28,564 nt of DNA from JAHEEL01 sp964195545 (GCA_964195545.1 CAXMQQ010000081.1:1-28564); one strand, 5' to 3'. Counted from the stretch's first letter, positions 14,365 to 22,602 are shown. Numbers and translations: made by a program. Notes: generated from the letters alone by a model not told the origin.

Positions 14365-15297
14365 ATGAAACGCGACACGCACCAAAGGGACCGAAGTCGG
14401 ACCGTGGCAGCAGGACTTGTCCTGCTGGCAACGGTCGCGTCTCTCGTCGCAATCGCTCTCATCGCCTCGGGCACGCCCCAAGTCACATCCATCGTGCTTC
14501 TCGGGCTCCTCATTCCAACGGTCGCGATCGCGACCAGTCGGATTGAACATCGCAGGGTCGCCCACCGAGTCGCGGTCCTCGAGACGGACCTTCAGAGCGA
14601 ACGAGAATCCGTGCAGCGGTTGAATGGCCTTTTCGCTCGGTTCACCGACGAAATGCGGGTACCGCTCACCGCCGTCTACGGGCTCTCCCGCCACCTCGAA
14701 AAGGCCGGGATTGGTGATGCCGCCGAGGTTGAAGACCTCATCAGGGTGATTTCGCATGACACGACCGAGATTGTCCGGAAGGTCGAAAACGCCGCAATTG
14801 CAGCCCAGATCGACGCGGGCACATACCGCCCGCGACTTGTCGCCGTCGAACTCGACCGCCACGTCATGCGCACCATCGAGTCGATCGGTCGAACGTCGCT
14901 CGATATCACGACCGACGCCCGTGCCGCTACCGTCTGGTGTGATCCGGCCGCGATCCGGCTGATGCTGCTCAACGTTCTCCACACAGCAGCAGATGGCGGA
15001 GCCGGCGCAGTGAGAATCGACGTCGATGAGCGCAACGGTCTGGGAATTCTGTCGATCACCGACGATCGAAGGAGAGGCCATCCGTCGGACAAGCCATCGG
15101 GCGACTTGCTCGGCGACGGAGACAGCCTTTCTCGCGGCATCGTTCCCGCACTCGTAACGAGCCAGGGAGGAACCATGAGTTCGGCCCGCACCCTTGGATG
15201 GAGCAACACCGTCATCCGAATCCCCACGGCGACTCGGGCTCAGCTTTCCGCTCCCGTAGGTGCGGTTTCTGCCAGCGGTTCGTCAAAGACCGCCTGA
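14365..15297 (+). CDS. degenerate histidine-kinase-like membrane protein
   Basis: From ATG 14365 (AGAGGA about 10 nt upstream) the protein has 310 residues. Two membrane helices (13-35 and 40-57) are followed by a coiled segment (60-88) and a HisKA-like helix pair. In place of the phospho-acceptor His the motif reads FTDEMRVPLTA, with Asp95. The ATP-domain region is recognisable but decayed. The N box is LLNVLHTAAD with the second Asn replaced, G1 DxGxG is replaced by ITDDRRRGH (231-239), and the G2 Gly-rich loop is SLSRGIVPALV (254-264). It is therefore probably unable to bind ATP or phosphorylate itself, and may act as a scaffold or as a partner of another kinase. No response regulator is adjacent. 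It is convergent with, and abuts, the 2TM gene. An in-frame TTG at 14344 is less likely. Confidence 0.75.
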   Translation: MKRDTHQRDRSRTVAAGLVLLATVASLVAIALIASGTPQVTSIVLLGLLIPTVAIATSRIEHRRVAHRVAVLETDLQSERESVQRLNGLFARFTDEMRVPLTAVYGLSRHLEKAGIGDAAEVEDLIRVISHDTTEIVRKVENAAIAAQIDAGTYRPRLVAVELDRHVMRTIESIGRTSLDITTDARAATVWCDPAAIRLMLLNVLHTAADGGAGAVRIDVDERNGLGILSITDDRRRGHPSDKPSGDLLGDGDSLSRGIVPALVTSQGGTMSSARTLGWSNTVIRIPTATRAQLSAPVGAVSASGSSKTA

Positions 15298-15738
15298 TCA
15301 GATCTCCCGATCGAGCATCGCCTGCTCCATGGGACCCTTCCTTCGCGTCATGAAGCGCATCGCCTGAATAGCGAGTACCGCACCCCAGAGTGCAGCCACG
15401 TAGAAGAACCACCAACCGCCGCCGTTCAGCACGTCGATCAGGAGAAGCGCCGAGACAACTAGGGCGTACACCATGGCGTGGCGAACGAATCGCATCCGCC
15501 TGCGTATCCGTTTGCGAGCGTCTCGCTCATCAACCGAACGGCGTTTCCGCTCCTGAGCGACCGCCTTCTCAACGGCCCTGCGGGAGATACCGACCTCGTC
15601 GGCAACGTGCACGAGCTGCTCCAAGGTGAGACCTCGATCGGTCGAATCCTCGACCAGATCATCGAGTCGCGCTGCGAGGTCGATGATCTCGCCAACCTCG
15701 TCCCGAGGGAACCGTTGCTCCTGGCGCTGCACATCCAT
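15298..15738 (-). CDS. 2TM-domain membrane protein
   Basis: This 146-residue protein begins with a soluble helical segment (10-63) of the kind EIIDLAARLDD...LTLEQLVHVADEVGIS, found in front of many actinobacterial small membrane proteins. A basic linker (64-87) follows, then two membrane helices (about 88-103 and 108-126), matching the 2TM domain pattern RFVRHAMVYALVVSALLL...WWFFYVAALWGAVLAIQA. The start is ATG 15738 with TACACT 7 nt upstream and no Shine-Dalgarno, so a leaderless transcript is likely. Its role is unknown; 2TM domains often accompany LytTR or kinase-type regulators, and a degenerate kinase gene abuts it here. It follows the 67-residue gene on the same strand. Confidence 0.8.
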   Translation of the reverse strand: MDVQRQEQRFPRDEVGEIIDLAARLDDLVEDSTDRGLTLEQLVHVADEVGISRRAVEKAVAQERKRRSVDERDARKRIRRRMRFVRHAMVYALVVSALLLIDVLNGGGWWFFYVAALWGAVLAIQAMRFMTRRKGPMEQAMLDREI

Positions 15739-15745
15739 GGTGGGG

Positions 15746-15751
15746 AGTGTA
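15746..15751 (-). promoter_or_regulatory. putative -10 box TACACT of the 2TM gene
   Basis: TACACT on the minus strand is 7 nt before ATG 15738; no ribosome site is present. Confidence 0.45.
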
Positions 15752-15765
15752 CGCGTAGCGGGCGG

Positions 15766-15969
15766 TCAGTCTCTGGTCAGGTCGATGCCGAGTTCATCCC
15801 ACCCGGAGAGAGCGACAGAGCAATCCCGATCACGCAGATGCGCCGATCTTCTCTGGTACAGGGAAACACCCGGGCCATCCAGCGGCCCGGTCTCCAGCGT
15901 GCGGACGTTCCCCTTCGCCGTAGGAACCTCGGCGAGTCTTCGAACGATGACGTCTAGTTCGGTCTCCAT
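15766..15969 (-). CDS. hypothetical small protein, 67 aa
   Basis: ATG 15969 is preceded by GGAGGTGA with a 4-nt spacer, the best Shine-Dalgarno of the window, and this is the main reason to accept the frame. The 67 residues (METELDVIVRRLAEVPTAKG... ending GWDELGIDLTRD) have no signal peptide or membrane segment and one Cys. The first 15 residues look helical and the rest mixed. It ends 27 bp before the 2TM gene and could be co-transcribed with it. No family recognised. It could still be a chance frame behind a good ribosome site. Confidence 0.55.
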   Translation of the reverse strand: METELDVIVRRLAEVPTAKGNVRTLETGPLDGPGVSLYQRRSAHLRDRDCSVALSGWDELGIDLTRD

Positions 15970-16055
15970 CTAGTCACCTCCAGATGGTCAGCCCGCTCCA
16001 GCCAGCACTGAGAACCGTACCGGTCGCGTCCCTCGTGTCCAAGGATCTGGATGCC

Positions 16056-16167
16056 GTTGTCGGTTGTCGGTCGTCGGCAAGGATCCCCCTGGCTGTTGGC
16101 TGTCGGCAGTTGGCTGCCCGCTTCCCCCTGTCTTGCTACTCCGTGCTCGGTACTCGATACTGTCCCG
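16056..16167. repeat. heptad-periodic intergenic repeat, locus D (16 units of 7 bp)
   Basis: The 112 bp divide into sixteen 7-bp words that end exactly at the ATG of the M20 gene. Words are GTTGTCG-like (16056, 16063, 16070), GGCTGTT-like (16091, 16098, 16105, 16112) and TCGGTAC-like (16140, 16147, 16154). The blocks are 35 and 56 bp apart, both multiples of 7, so one register runs through. The TCGGTAC word is a rotation of the CTCGGTA word of locus A. Confidence 0.8.
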
Positions 16168-17502
16168 ATGCATGCCGATCTCACCGCCGCCGTCCACAAC
16201 GACTTCCCGCGAATTCGTGCCGAACTCGAGGAACTCGTTCGCATCCCGTCCATCTCCGCCCCGGGGTTCGATCCCGGACAGGTCCGACGATCAGCCGAGA
16301 GGATCGCATCACTTCTCGAAGAGTCCGGTTTCTCCGAAGTCCGACTCCTGGAGATCGAAGGAGCGCATCCGGCGATCTACGGCGAGATTTCCGCCCCCGA
16401 GGGCGCTCCAACGGTCTTGCTCTACGCCCACCACGATGTGCAACCCCCCGGCCCAGATGAGGAATGGGAGTCAACCCCGTTTGAGCCAATCGAGAGAGAC
16501 GGACGACTCCTCGGCAGGGGAACAGCAGACGACAAGTGCGGCGTCGTCATGCACCTCGGTGCAGTACGCGCCTTCGCAGGCAATGTCCCCGTCGGCGTGA
16601 AGATCTTCATGGAAGGGGAAGAGGAGATCGGATCTGCCAACCTCGGAGCCTTCCTCGGACAACACAAGGATCTCCTCGAATCCGACGTCATCGTGATCGG
16701 CGACGCAGGCAACTGGTCCGAAGGAACGCCGGCCATCACAACGTCGCTGCGCGGACTGGTCGACTGCACCATCGAAGTGCGAACCCTCAACCACGCCATT
16801 CACTCCGGCATGTTCGGAGGCGTTATCCCCGACGCGATCACTGCCATGTCCCGGGTTATCGCTTCACTCCACAACGACGATGGCAACGTTGCGATCCCAG
16901 GTCTCGTAGCGGGCGAAAGCGATGACATCGATCTCACTGAGGATGAGTTGCGGGAGCAGGCCGGAACAGTCGACGGCCTCGAACTCCTCGGCGATGGAAG
17001 TCTGACCACCCGCCTCTGGCGGAAGCCTGCGATCGCGGTGCTCGCCGTCGACGCCCCGCCAATCAGCCACGCTATCAATCAACTGGTTCCGGTCGCTCGG
17101 GCGAAGGTCTCGATGCGAATCTCTCCAGGACAGGACCCACGAGCGGCCCTCGAAGCACTCACCACCCACCTCGAAGCAGCGGTGCCCTGGGGCGCAGAGA
17201 TCACCATCACCCCAGGAGCGCTCGGAGAAGCGTTCGATCTCGATGCCACCAATCCGGCATCAGCAGCCTTCAAGGAGGCATTCCGCATCGCCTACGGCAA
17301 CGACACGGTCGAGATCGGCGTCGGCGGTTCGATCCCGTTCGTCGCAGCGTTCGAGGAAGCGTATCCGGACGCATCCATTCTCTTGACGGGCGTCATGGAC
17401 CCCCGAAGTCGTATCCATGGTCCGAATGAGAGCTTGAGCCTCCGTGACCTCGAACGGGGCACCGTCGGCGAGGCAATCGCACTACGGATGCTCGCTGACT
17501 AA
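16168..17502 (+). CDS. M20-family metallopeptidase (dipeptidase type)
   Basis: This 444-residue M20 peptidase starts at ATG 16168; an upstream ATG at 16051 would translate the repeat array. Metal and catalytic motifs are YAHHDVQPP (86-94, H88 and D90), RGTADDKCG (117-125, bridging Asp121), FMEGEEEIGS (147-156, catalytic Glu152 and metal Glu153) and D179, with SRIHGPNE near the C-terminus. A lid or dimerisation insert (about 195-310) includes HSGMFGG (212-218). The layout suits the PepV/CNDP-like di- and tripeptidase branch, acting in the cytosol on small peptides. There is no Shine-Dalgarno; the 5' flank is entirely heptad repeat, in which TACTGT at 16158-16163 (4 nt before ATG) might serve as a -10. 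It is followed 33 bp later by a secreted propeller-like protein. Confidence 0.93.
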   Translation: MHADLTAAVHNDFPRIRAELEELVRIPSISAPGFDPGQVRRSAERIASLLEESGFSEVRLLEIEGAHPAIYGEISAPEGAPTVLLYAHHDVQPPGPDEEWESTPFEPIERDGRLLGRGTADDKCGVVMHLGAVRAFAGNVPVGVKIFMEGEEEIGSANLGAFLGQHKDLLESDVIVIGDAGNWSEGTPAITTSLRGLVDCTIEVRTLNHAIHSGMFGGVIPDAITAMSRVIASLHNDDGNVAIPGLVAGESDDIDLTEDELREQAGTVDGLELLGDGSLTTRLWRKPAIAVLAVDAPPISHAINQLVPVARAKVSMRISPGQDPRAALEALTTHLEAAVPWGAEITITPGALGEAFDLDATNPASAAFKEAFRIAYGNDTVEIGVGGSIPFVAAFEEAYPDASILLTGVMDPRSRIHGPNESLSLRDLERGTVGEAIALRMLAD

Positions 17503-17523
17503 CCGGCATCGAGAGGACCGCCG

Positions 17524-17529
17524 TACCCT
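17524..17529 (+). promoter_or_regulatory. putative -10 box TACCCT, leaderless
   Basis: TACCCT is 6 nt before ATG 17536, where no ribosome site is present. A CTGACT at 17495-17500 is too far away (23 bp) to be a good -35. Confidence 0.35.
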
Positions 17530-17535
17530 CAAGAC

Positions 17536-18573
17536 ATGGACCGTCGCTCTTTGACCATTCTCGTTCTGATCGCGGCCGCCGCTGTGGTGACCGCGCTGGC
17601 CCTGGCCGCGACCCGTAGCGAGCCAACCGTTGAGGCTGCACCTTCGACGTCAGAAGTAGCACCGAGTTCCACTGCGAGTGCTCCGGTCTCCACGAATCCC
17701 GAGTCATCCGCGACCACCGCGGCACCTGAAACCACAACCACGACCACGCCCGGCGTGACCCTCGCGCCGGGGAGCACGGCATGCGATCCGTATGCCTCGA
17801 TCGGTGTGGCCGGCACGATCGCATCGCCTCATCTCGTCGAGGCCTCCGGAATGGCGGCTAGCCGCACCAGTCCGGGTGTGCTCTGGACCCACAACGATTC
17901 CCGCGACGGTGCCCGGGCCTATGCGGTGGGTCCCGACGGTGCCGATCTCGGCGGATTCAACATCGCAGGTGCCCTCGCCTTCGACTGGGAGGACATGGCG
18001 GCAGGACCCGGGTGGGATCCGACCCAATCGATGCTCTTCTTCGGTGACATCGGCGACAACTTCTCCATCCGCAGCGGCCGGACCACCGTCTATCGCGTCC
18101 CCGAACCCAACCCTGTTTCCATCAATGGGTCGATCGAAGGCGCCGTTCCACTGGAATACCAGTATCCGGATGGTGTCTACAACGCTGAGGCCCTGTTCGT
18201 CGCCGATGGATCCATCTTCATCGTCACGAAGAGTCGCGATGAAGCGCGTGTCTACCGGGGTGACGCGGCTGGAGATGGATCGACGGTCGAGATCCTGGAA
18301 TTGGTCACGGTCCTCTCCCTCGGTGCCGAGGTCAGCGGTGCCGACATGTCATGGGATGGCTCCACGATCGCACTCCGCGGCTACGACACCGTGTGGATGT
18401 GGCATCGACCACCCGGGACGCCGATCGCCGATATTCTGGCAACCGAACCCTGCACGGCGCCGTCTCCAGATGAGGTGCAGGGCGAGTCGATCGCCTTTCT
18501 CTCCGATGGGTCGTATGTCACTGTCAGCGAGGGTTCGCATCCCGATCTGTACGTCGTAGAGCGCGGAAACTGA
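17536..18573 (+). CDS. anchored extracellular beta-propeller-like protein
   Basis: This 345-residue protein has an N-terminal hydrophobic anchor (7-25) and a Ser/Thr/Pro stalk (30-78). Its exported domain (83-345) carries motifs WTHNDSRDGARAYAV (117-131), FDWEDMAAGP (149-158) and FFGDIGDNFS (168-177). These motifs recur in a group of secreted actinobacterial proteins with repeated beta-strand blades; acidic loops such as NDSRD and GDIGDN suggest Ca2+ or metal binding. Repeated hydrophobic strands (SIFIVTKSRD, TIALRGYDTVWMW, SYVTVSEGS) fit a propeller. No enzyme is assigned; phytase- or lactonase-like activity is only a guess. A hairpin terminator follows at 18575-18591. Confidence 0.8.
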   Translation: MDRRSLTILVLIAAAAVVTALALAATRSEPTVEAAPSTSEVAPSSTASAPVSTNPESSATTAAPETTTTTTPGVTLAPGSTACDPYASIGVAGTIASPHLVEASGMAASRTSPGVLWTHNDSRDGARAYAVGPDGADLGGFNIAGALAFDWEDMAAGPGWDPTQSMLFFGDIGDNFSIRSGRTTVYRVPEPNPVSINGSIEGAVPLEYQYPDGVYNAEALFVADGSIFIVTKSRDEARVYRGDAAGDGSTVEILELVTVLSLGAEVSGADMSWDGSTIALRGYDTVWMWHRPPGTPIADILATEPCTAPSPDEVQGESIAFLSDGSYVTVSEGSHPDLYVVERGN

Positions 18574-18574
18574 C

Positions 18575-18591
18575 CTTCCCGCGTGGGGAAG
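18575..18591 (+). terminator. hairpin terminator after the propeller-like gene
   Basis: CTTCCC-GCGTG-GGGAAG (stem 6 bp, loop 5) begins 2 nt after the stop at 18573. A pyrimidine-rich tail CACCTCTTCCTTTC follows. Confidence 0.6.
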
Positions 18592-18738
18592 CACCTCTTC
18601 CTTTCACTTCTCAAGCGGACCCGCCGACACGCTCTGGTGCAGTCACCGGCGATTCGGATGTCGACGAACATCGAGAGATTCCTGCTCACGCTGGCGACAG
18701 GCGACTGTGCCTTGGCGGTCCGCTAGCAATCCCTCGGG

Positions 18739-20445
18739 TCAGTCCCCTGCCGATCGGTAAGGCAGATACATGGGGTCCCACATCGCAGCGTCGATCGCCT
18801 CCTCGACATCGTCGAGCGGCTCCGCGAGCCCCTCTTCGATCGCTTCCCTTGCGACGGCAATCGCGACGGCACGTGACACTGCCCGGACATCGTGGATGTT
18901 CGGATACAACTGACCTTGAGCAACAAGGTCTTCACCGGTTTGATCGGCAAGGGCGGCGGCGGCCGCCAGGAACATCCGGTCGGAAACTTCCTTGGCCCTC
19001 GCCGTCAACACCCCAAGGCCCACACCCGGGAAGATGAAGACGTTGTTTGCCTGCCCGACTTTGTGTGTGACTCCCTCATAGTCAACAGGTGCGAACGGGC
19101 TCCCCGTCGCGATGATCGCACGACCTTCGGTCCAGTTGAGCGCAGCCTTGGGAGTGATCTCGGTGTTGGCGGTGGGATTCGAGAGCGGAAGGATGATCGG
19201 CTCATCAGTGTGCGCCGCCATCTCACGAATGCACTCCTCGTCGAACAGACCGGCCTTCCCGGATACTCCGATGAGAACGGTCGGCTTGACGTAGCGGATC
19301 ACCTCGGCGAGTGACGGCAACCCGGCCTCAGTATCCCAATCCGTGATCTCCCCAACTGGCGTTGCGAGCCGTCGCTTCACCTCGGTCAGGTTCCGGCGAT
19401 CGTCGACGACGAGTCCCCGGCTGTCGAGCACGTACTGGCGGCGTCTGGCCTCATCGAGATCGAGTCCCGCGCCTGTCATGGCGTGGGCGATCTGCTCACG
19501 GATCCCGTATCCGGCCGAACCGGCCCCGGCGATCACGACTCGATGATCAGCAAGGGATCCTCCCGTCCGACGCGTAGCGGCGATGAGCCCGCTGACGACC
19601 ATCGCGGCTGTTCCTTGAATGTCATCGTTGAACGACGGCAGGAACCGTCGGTACATCTCGAGATTGTGGAACGACGTGATGTTCGCGAAGTCCTCCCACT
19701 GGAGCAGAGCGTCGGGGAAGACCTCCTTCACCGCATACACGAATTCCCTGATCAACTCGTCGTATGCCTCGCCTCTCAGTCGAGTCTCGCGATACCCGAG
19801 ATACAGGGGATCCTCGAGGAGTTCAGCATTGTTGGTACCGACGTCGATCGAAATGGGGATGCAGCGCGTCGGGCTGATCCCGGCCGCGGCTGTGTACAGC
19901 GCCAGCTTCCCGATCGGGATACCCAAGCCTCCCGCCCCCTGGTCTCCGAGACCGAGAATTCGTTCGTTGTCGGTGACCACAATCACGGGCGGCTGCTCCG
20001 CGGTGCTGGCCAGCAGCACGTCGGCGATGCGCCCCCGGTCACGCGGAGTGATGTAGATGCCGGTCGCGGCCCTGTACAACCGGCTCCAGTGCTTGCACGT
20101 CGACGCGACGGTTGGCGTGTAGATGATCGGAACAGTTTCCTCGAGGTTGTCCATGATGAACCGATAGAACAGCACCTGGTTGCGATCCATCAAGCTGTTC
20201 AGGTAGATGTTCTTACCGAGGTCCGTCGCCTTGGCATCCATCTGCGTGCGCACGCGCATGAGTTGTTCATCGATCGACGGAATGTGATCCGGGAGCAGTC
20301 CTCTCAAACCGAAGGCCCTGCGTTCGTCTCGCGTGAAGGCGGCGCCCTTGTTCAGGAAAGCATCGTGGAGCAAAGCATCGCCGCGTTTCTTGACCGGCAG
20401 ATAGCGTTCACCCGTCTCATGATCGATGAGAGGCCGGTAAGTCAT
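18739..20445 (-). CDS. maeA: NAD-type malic enzyme
   Basis: This 568-residue protein is the size of E. coli MaeA (about 565), i.e. the large NAD-type class. It converts malate to pyruvate and CO2 with reduction of NAD(P). Visible are YTPTV with Tyr109, the catalytic lysine in GIPIGKLALY (Lys180), divalent-metal ligands in WEDFAN (Glu251, Asp252) and FNDDIQGTA (Asp275), the dinucleotide-binding GAGSAGYGI (307-315), and LSNPT late in the chain. AGGAGG lies 5 nt before ATG 20445. It is monocistronic and divergent from the CLC gene. It links the citric acid cycle to pyruvate and supplies reducing power. NAD versus NADP preference cannot be settled by eye. Confidence 0.95.
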   Translation of the reverse strand: MTYRPLIDHETGERYLPVKKRGDALLHDAFLNKGAAFTRDERRAFGLRGLLPDHIPSIDEQLMRVRTQMDAKATDLGKNIYLNSLMDRNQVLFYRFIMDNLEETVPIIYTPTVASTCKHWSRLYRAATGIYITPRDRGRIADVLLASTAEQPPVIVVTDNERILGLGDQGAGGLGIPIGKLALYTAAAGISPTRCIPISIDVGTNNAELLEDPLYLGYRETRLRGEAYDELIREFVYAVKEVFPDALLQWEDFANITSFHNLEMYRRFLPSFNDDIQGTAAMVVSGLIAATRRTGGSLADHRVVIAGAGSAGYGIREQIAHAMTGAGLDLDEARRRQYVLDSRGLVVDDRRNLTEVKRRLATPVGEITDWDTEAGLPSLAEVIRYVKPTVLIGVSGKAGLFDEECIREMAAHTDEPIILPLSNPTANTEITPKAALNWTEGRAIIATGSPFAPVDYEGVTHKVGQANNVFIFPGVGLGVLTARAKEVSDRMFLAAAAALADQTGEDLVAQGQLYPNIHDVRAVSRAVAIAVAREAIEEGLAEPLDDVEEAIDAAMWDPMYLPYRSAGD

Positions 20446-20569
20446 CAGTTCCTCCTGAATCGACGCACTTGTTCGACGTCACATAGAGCGACAGCATATT
20501 CGCTCACGAAGAATCCACGAAGGGCCATTCGGCCGGTTCCCAGGTCACAGCAACTGAGTTGGCATCGGT

Positions 20570-20575
20570 TACCGT
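20570..20575 (+). promoter_or_regulatory. putative -10 box TACCGT of the CLC gene
   Basis: TACCGT is 7 nt before ATG 20583, and no ribosome site is visible, consistent with a leaderless transcript. Confidence 0.4.
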
Positions 20576-20582
20576 TCAATCC

Positions 20583-22601
20583 ATGTCCCATTTCAGGAGA
20601 TGGCTCTCCGATCTACTCGGCCGACGCGGTACGACGGCATTCCTCTTGGCCGCGGTGATCCTGGGTGTTTTGGTCGGACTCGGCGGGGCCATCCTGGTTT
20701 GGGCAATCGAATTCTCACACGATGCGTTCGGCGCGCTCGATAGTGCGCTCGGATGGGGGAAGTGGTTCATCCTCCTCGCTATTCCGATCGCATTCCTCAT
20801 CTCGTGGGGCCTTGATCGCAAGTTCGGACCGGGTGTCGCCAGCGGTGGTGTGACGGAAGCGATGGTGGGCGTGGGACTCCACGGTGGCTACCTCCCAACG
20901 CGGCTGATTCCTGCGAAGATCGTCGCCACGGCAGCAACACTGGGGGCCGGCGGTTCGGGAGGACGAGAGGGCCCGATCGCGCTCATCGGTGCGGCCATCG
21001 GTTCATCGTTCTCCCGGTACACGGGGTTCGGTCAAGACCACGTCAGAAGCCTCGTCGCCGCTGGAGCTGGAGCGGGCATCGGGGCATCGTTCAACGCACC
21101 GATCGCCGGGATGCTATTCGCGATGGAGGTGATCCTCCGCTCGTTCTCAGTACGCCACCTCAACGCGATCGTCATCACGTCGGTGATCGCAGCGGTGACG
21201 ACCCACGTGCTCGTCGGGGAAGAGCAGATCCTCACGTCGCCTCCTCACGAACTCGCTGATCCACGCGAACTCATCCTGTACGTCGGATTGGTGCTCGTCG
21301 CCGTTCTCTTCGGCGTGCTCTTCCTCCGGGTCCTGGCGATCACGAGCGGCTATCAGCTACCGGGCAATCTCCCGGGATGGCTCATCCCGGTCGGCGGCGG
21401 TCTCGCCGTGGCCGCGATCGGTCTCGCCGAGCCACGGGTACTCGGTACGGGCCAGAAGTTCCTGTCGGACCTTCTTGCAGCCACGCCCAATACCGAGCTC
21501 GTCTGGGGATCTCTCTTCCTTGTGGCCGCTGTCAAGATCGTTGCCACATCACTCACCCGGGCCAGCGGTGGTTCCGTCGGCACGTTCATGGCGGCGCTGT
21601 TCATCGGTGGGTCGATCGGGGCCGGGTTCGCCACGCTGGTCGATCCTGTGTGGTCGCTCTCCGAGATTGATCCGGGAGCATTCGCCGTGGTCGGCATGGC
21701 GGCGACATTCGCTGCGGTCGCCAGGGCCCCGCTCACTTCGGTCATCATCGTGTTCGAGATCACCGGTGACTACGGCCTCGTCCTCCCGCTGATGCTCGGC
21801 GCCGCCCTCGCGACCTACCTTGGCGAGAGGTTCCACACAGACTCCGCCTACACGATCGCGCTGACGCGCGCCGGCATCCATCTACCCACGATGCAGGACA
21901 TCGACCTCCTCGATACCGTCAACGTCTCCGATGTCATGGCCGATGTTGACGAGGCGGCGACACCGCCGATGACCGTCGATGAGGTCCGCGAGTTGTTCGA
22001 CCGCCACCATCATCACGGTCTCCCCGTCATCGAGAATGATCAGCTGATCGGCATTGTCAGCCTCAGCGACGTCGATTACGTCGTCGATGGTGAATCCCTC
22101 ACCGTGGCCGATGTGATGACCCGCAATCCGATCACCGCTACGCCGAACCTGCCAGTCTCGGCGGCGCTCGCCCGGATGGCGTCGTTCGGGCTCGGTCGTC
22201 TCCCCGTTGTGGACGACGCCGACCCGACGATGGTCGTTGGCATGTTCCGGCGAGAGTCCGTCGTTCGCGCGTACCACCATGCCCTGGGGACCGCGACCGG
22301 ACGCGAGTTGTATCGAGAACGCGTGCGCCTCCGATCCCAGCCGGGCGCTGCGTTCTTCGAGACTTCCATCGTGAGGGCCTCCCCGCTCGCGACGCAGAGC
22401 GTCAAGGACATCCCGTGGCCCGATGGAGCGATCCTCGTCTCGATCCGTCGCGGTACGGGGGTGTTGATCCCTCATGGCAACACGCGTATCGAACCGGGCG
22501 ACAGGCTGACGTTCTTCGGCACGGGGACCGCTCGCGTCGACGTGGGCCATCTGATGGAGCCGACCCACGAGCCGACCGGCGACTGGCGCGGGGATCTCTA
22601 G
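20583..22601 (+). CDS. CLC-family chloride transporter with CBS and TrkA-C domains
   Basis: This 672-residue protein starts at ATG 20583 (an in-frame TTG at 20559 is weaker). The CLC membrane domain spans about 18-430, with the gating-glutamate motif GREGP (Glu129), a late central Tyr423 (SAYTIAL) and the helix around PIAGMLFAME (173-182). Aligned by eye with E. coli ClcA (PLAGILFIIEE), the inner proton glutamate corresponds to Val183. A CBS pair (447-565) and a TrkA-C-like domain (about 590-650, DIPWPDGAILVSIRRG...GDRLTFFG) follow in the cytoplasm and may sense nucleotides or ions. The protein moves Cl- or other anions across the inner membrane; proton coupling is doubtful given the Val. It is followed 36 bp later by manC with its own promoter. 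Confidence 0.93.
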   Translation: MSHFRRWLSDLLGRRGTTAFLLAAVILGVLVGLGGAILVWAIEFSHDAFGALDSALGWGKWFILLAIPIAFLISWGLDRKFGPGVASGGVTEAMVGVGLHGGYLPTRLIPAKIVATAATLGAGGSGGREGPIALIGAAIGSSFSRYTGFGQDHVRSLVAAGAGAGIGASFNAPIAGMLFAMEVILRSFSVRHLNAIVITSVIAAVTTHVLVGEEQILTSPPHELADPRELILYVGLVLVAVLFGVLFLRVLAITSGYQLPGNLPGWLIPVGGGLAVAAIGLAEPRVLGTGQKFLSDLLAATPNTELVWGSLFLVAAVKIVATSLTRASGGSVGTFMAALFIGGSIGAGFATLVDPVWSLSEIDPGAFAVVGMAATFAAVARAPLTSVIIVFEITGDYGLVLPLMLGAALATYLGERFHTDSAYTIALTRAGIHLPTMQDIDLLDTVNVSDVMADVDEAATPPMTVDEVRELFDRHHHHGLPVIENDQLIGIVSLSDVDYVVDGESLTVADVMTRNPITATPNLPVSAALARMASFGLGRLPVVDDADPTMVVGMFRRESVVRAYHHALGTATGRELYRERVRLRSQPGAAFFETSIVRASPLATQSVKDIPWPDGAILVSIRRGTGVLIPHGNTRIEPGDRLTFFGTGTARVDVGHLMEPTHEPTGDWRGDL

Positions 22602-22602
22602 G

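Noticed and set aside
14028..14546. Plus-strand frame across the 13933-14364 gap
   Set aside because: It runs through perfect palindromes and hairpins, enters the pseudo-kinase gene in the wrong frame and has no ribosome site.
16051..16167. N-terminal extension of the M20 peptidase (39 residues) from ATG 16051
   Set aside because: It would translate the heptad repeat array into a hydrophobic, Cys-containing sequence not seen at the N-terminus of M20 enzymes.
19483..20658. Plus-strand 391-codon frame opposite malic enzyme
   Set aside because: It is the mirror of a gene with all malic-enzyme motifs; there is no ribosome site and no domain.
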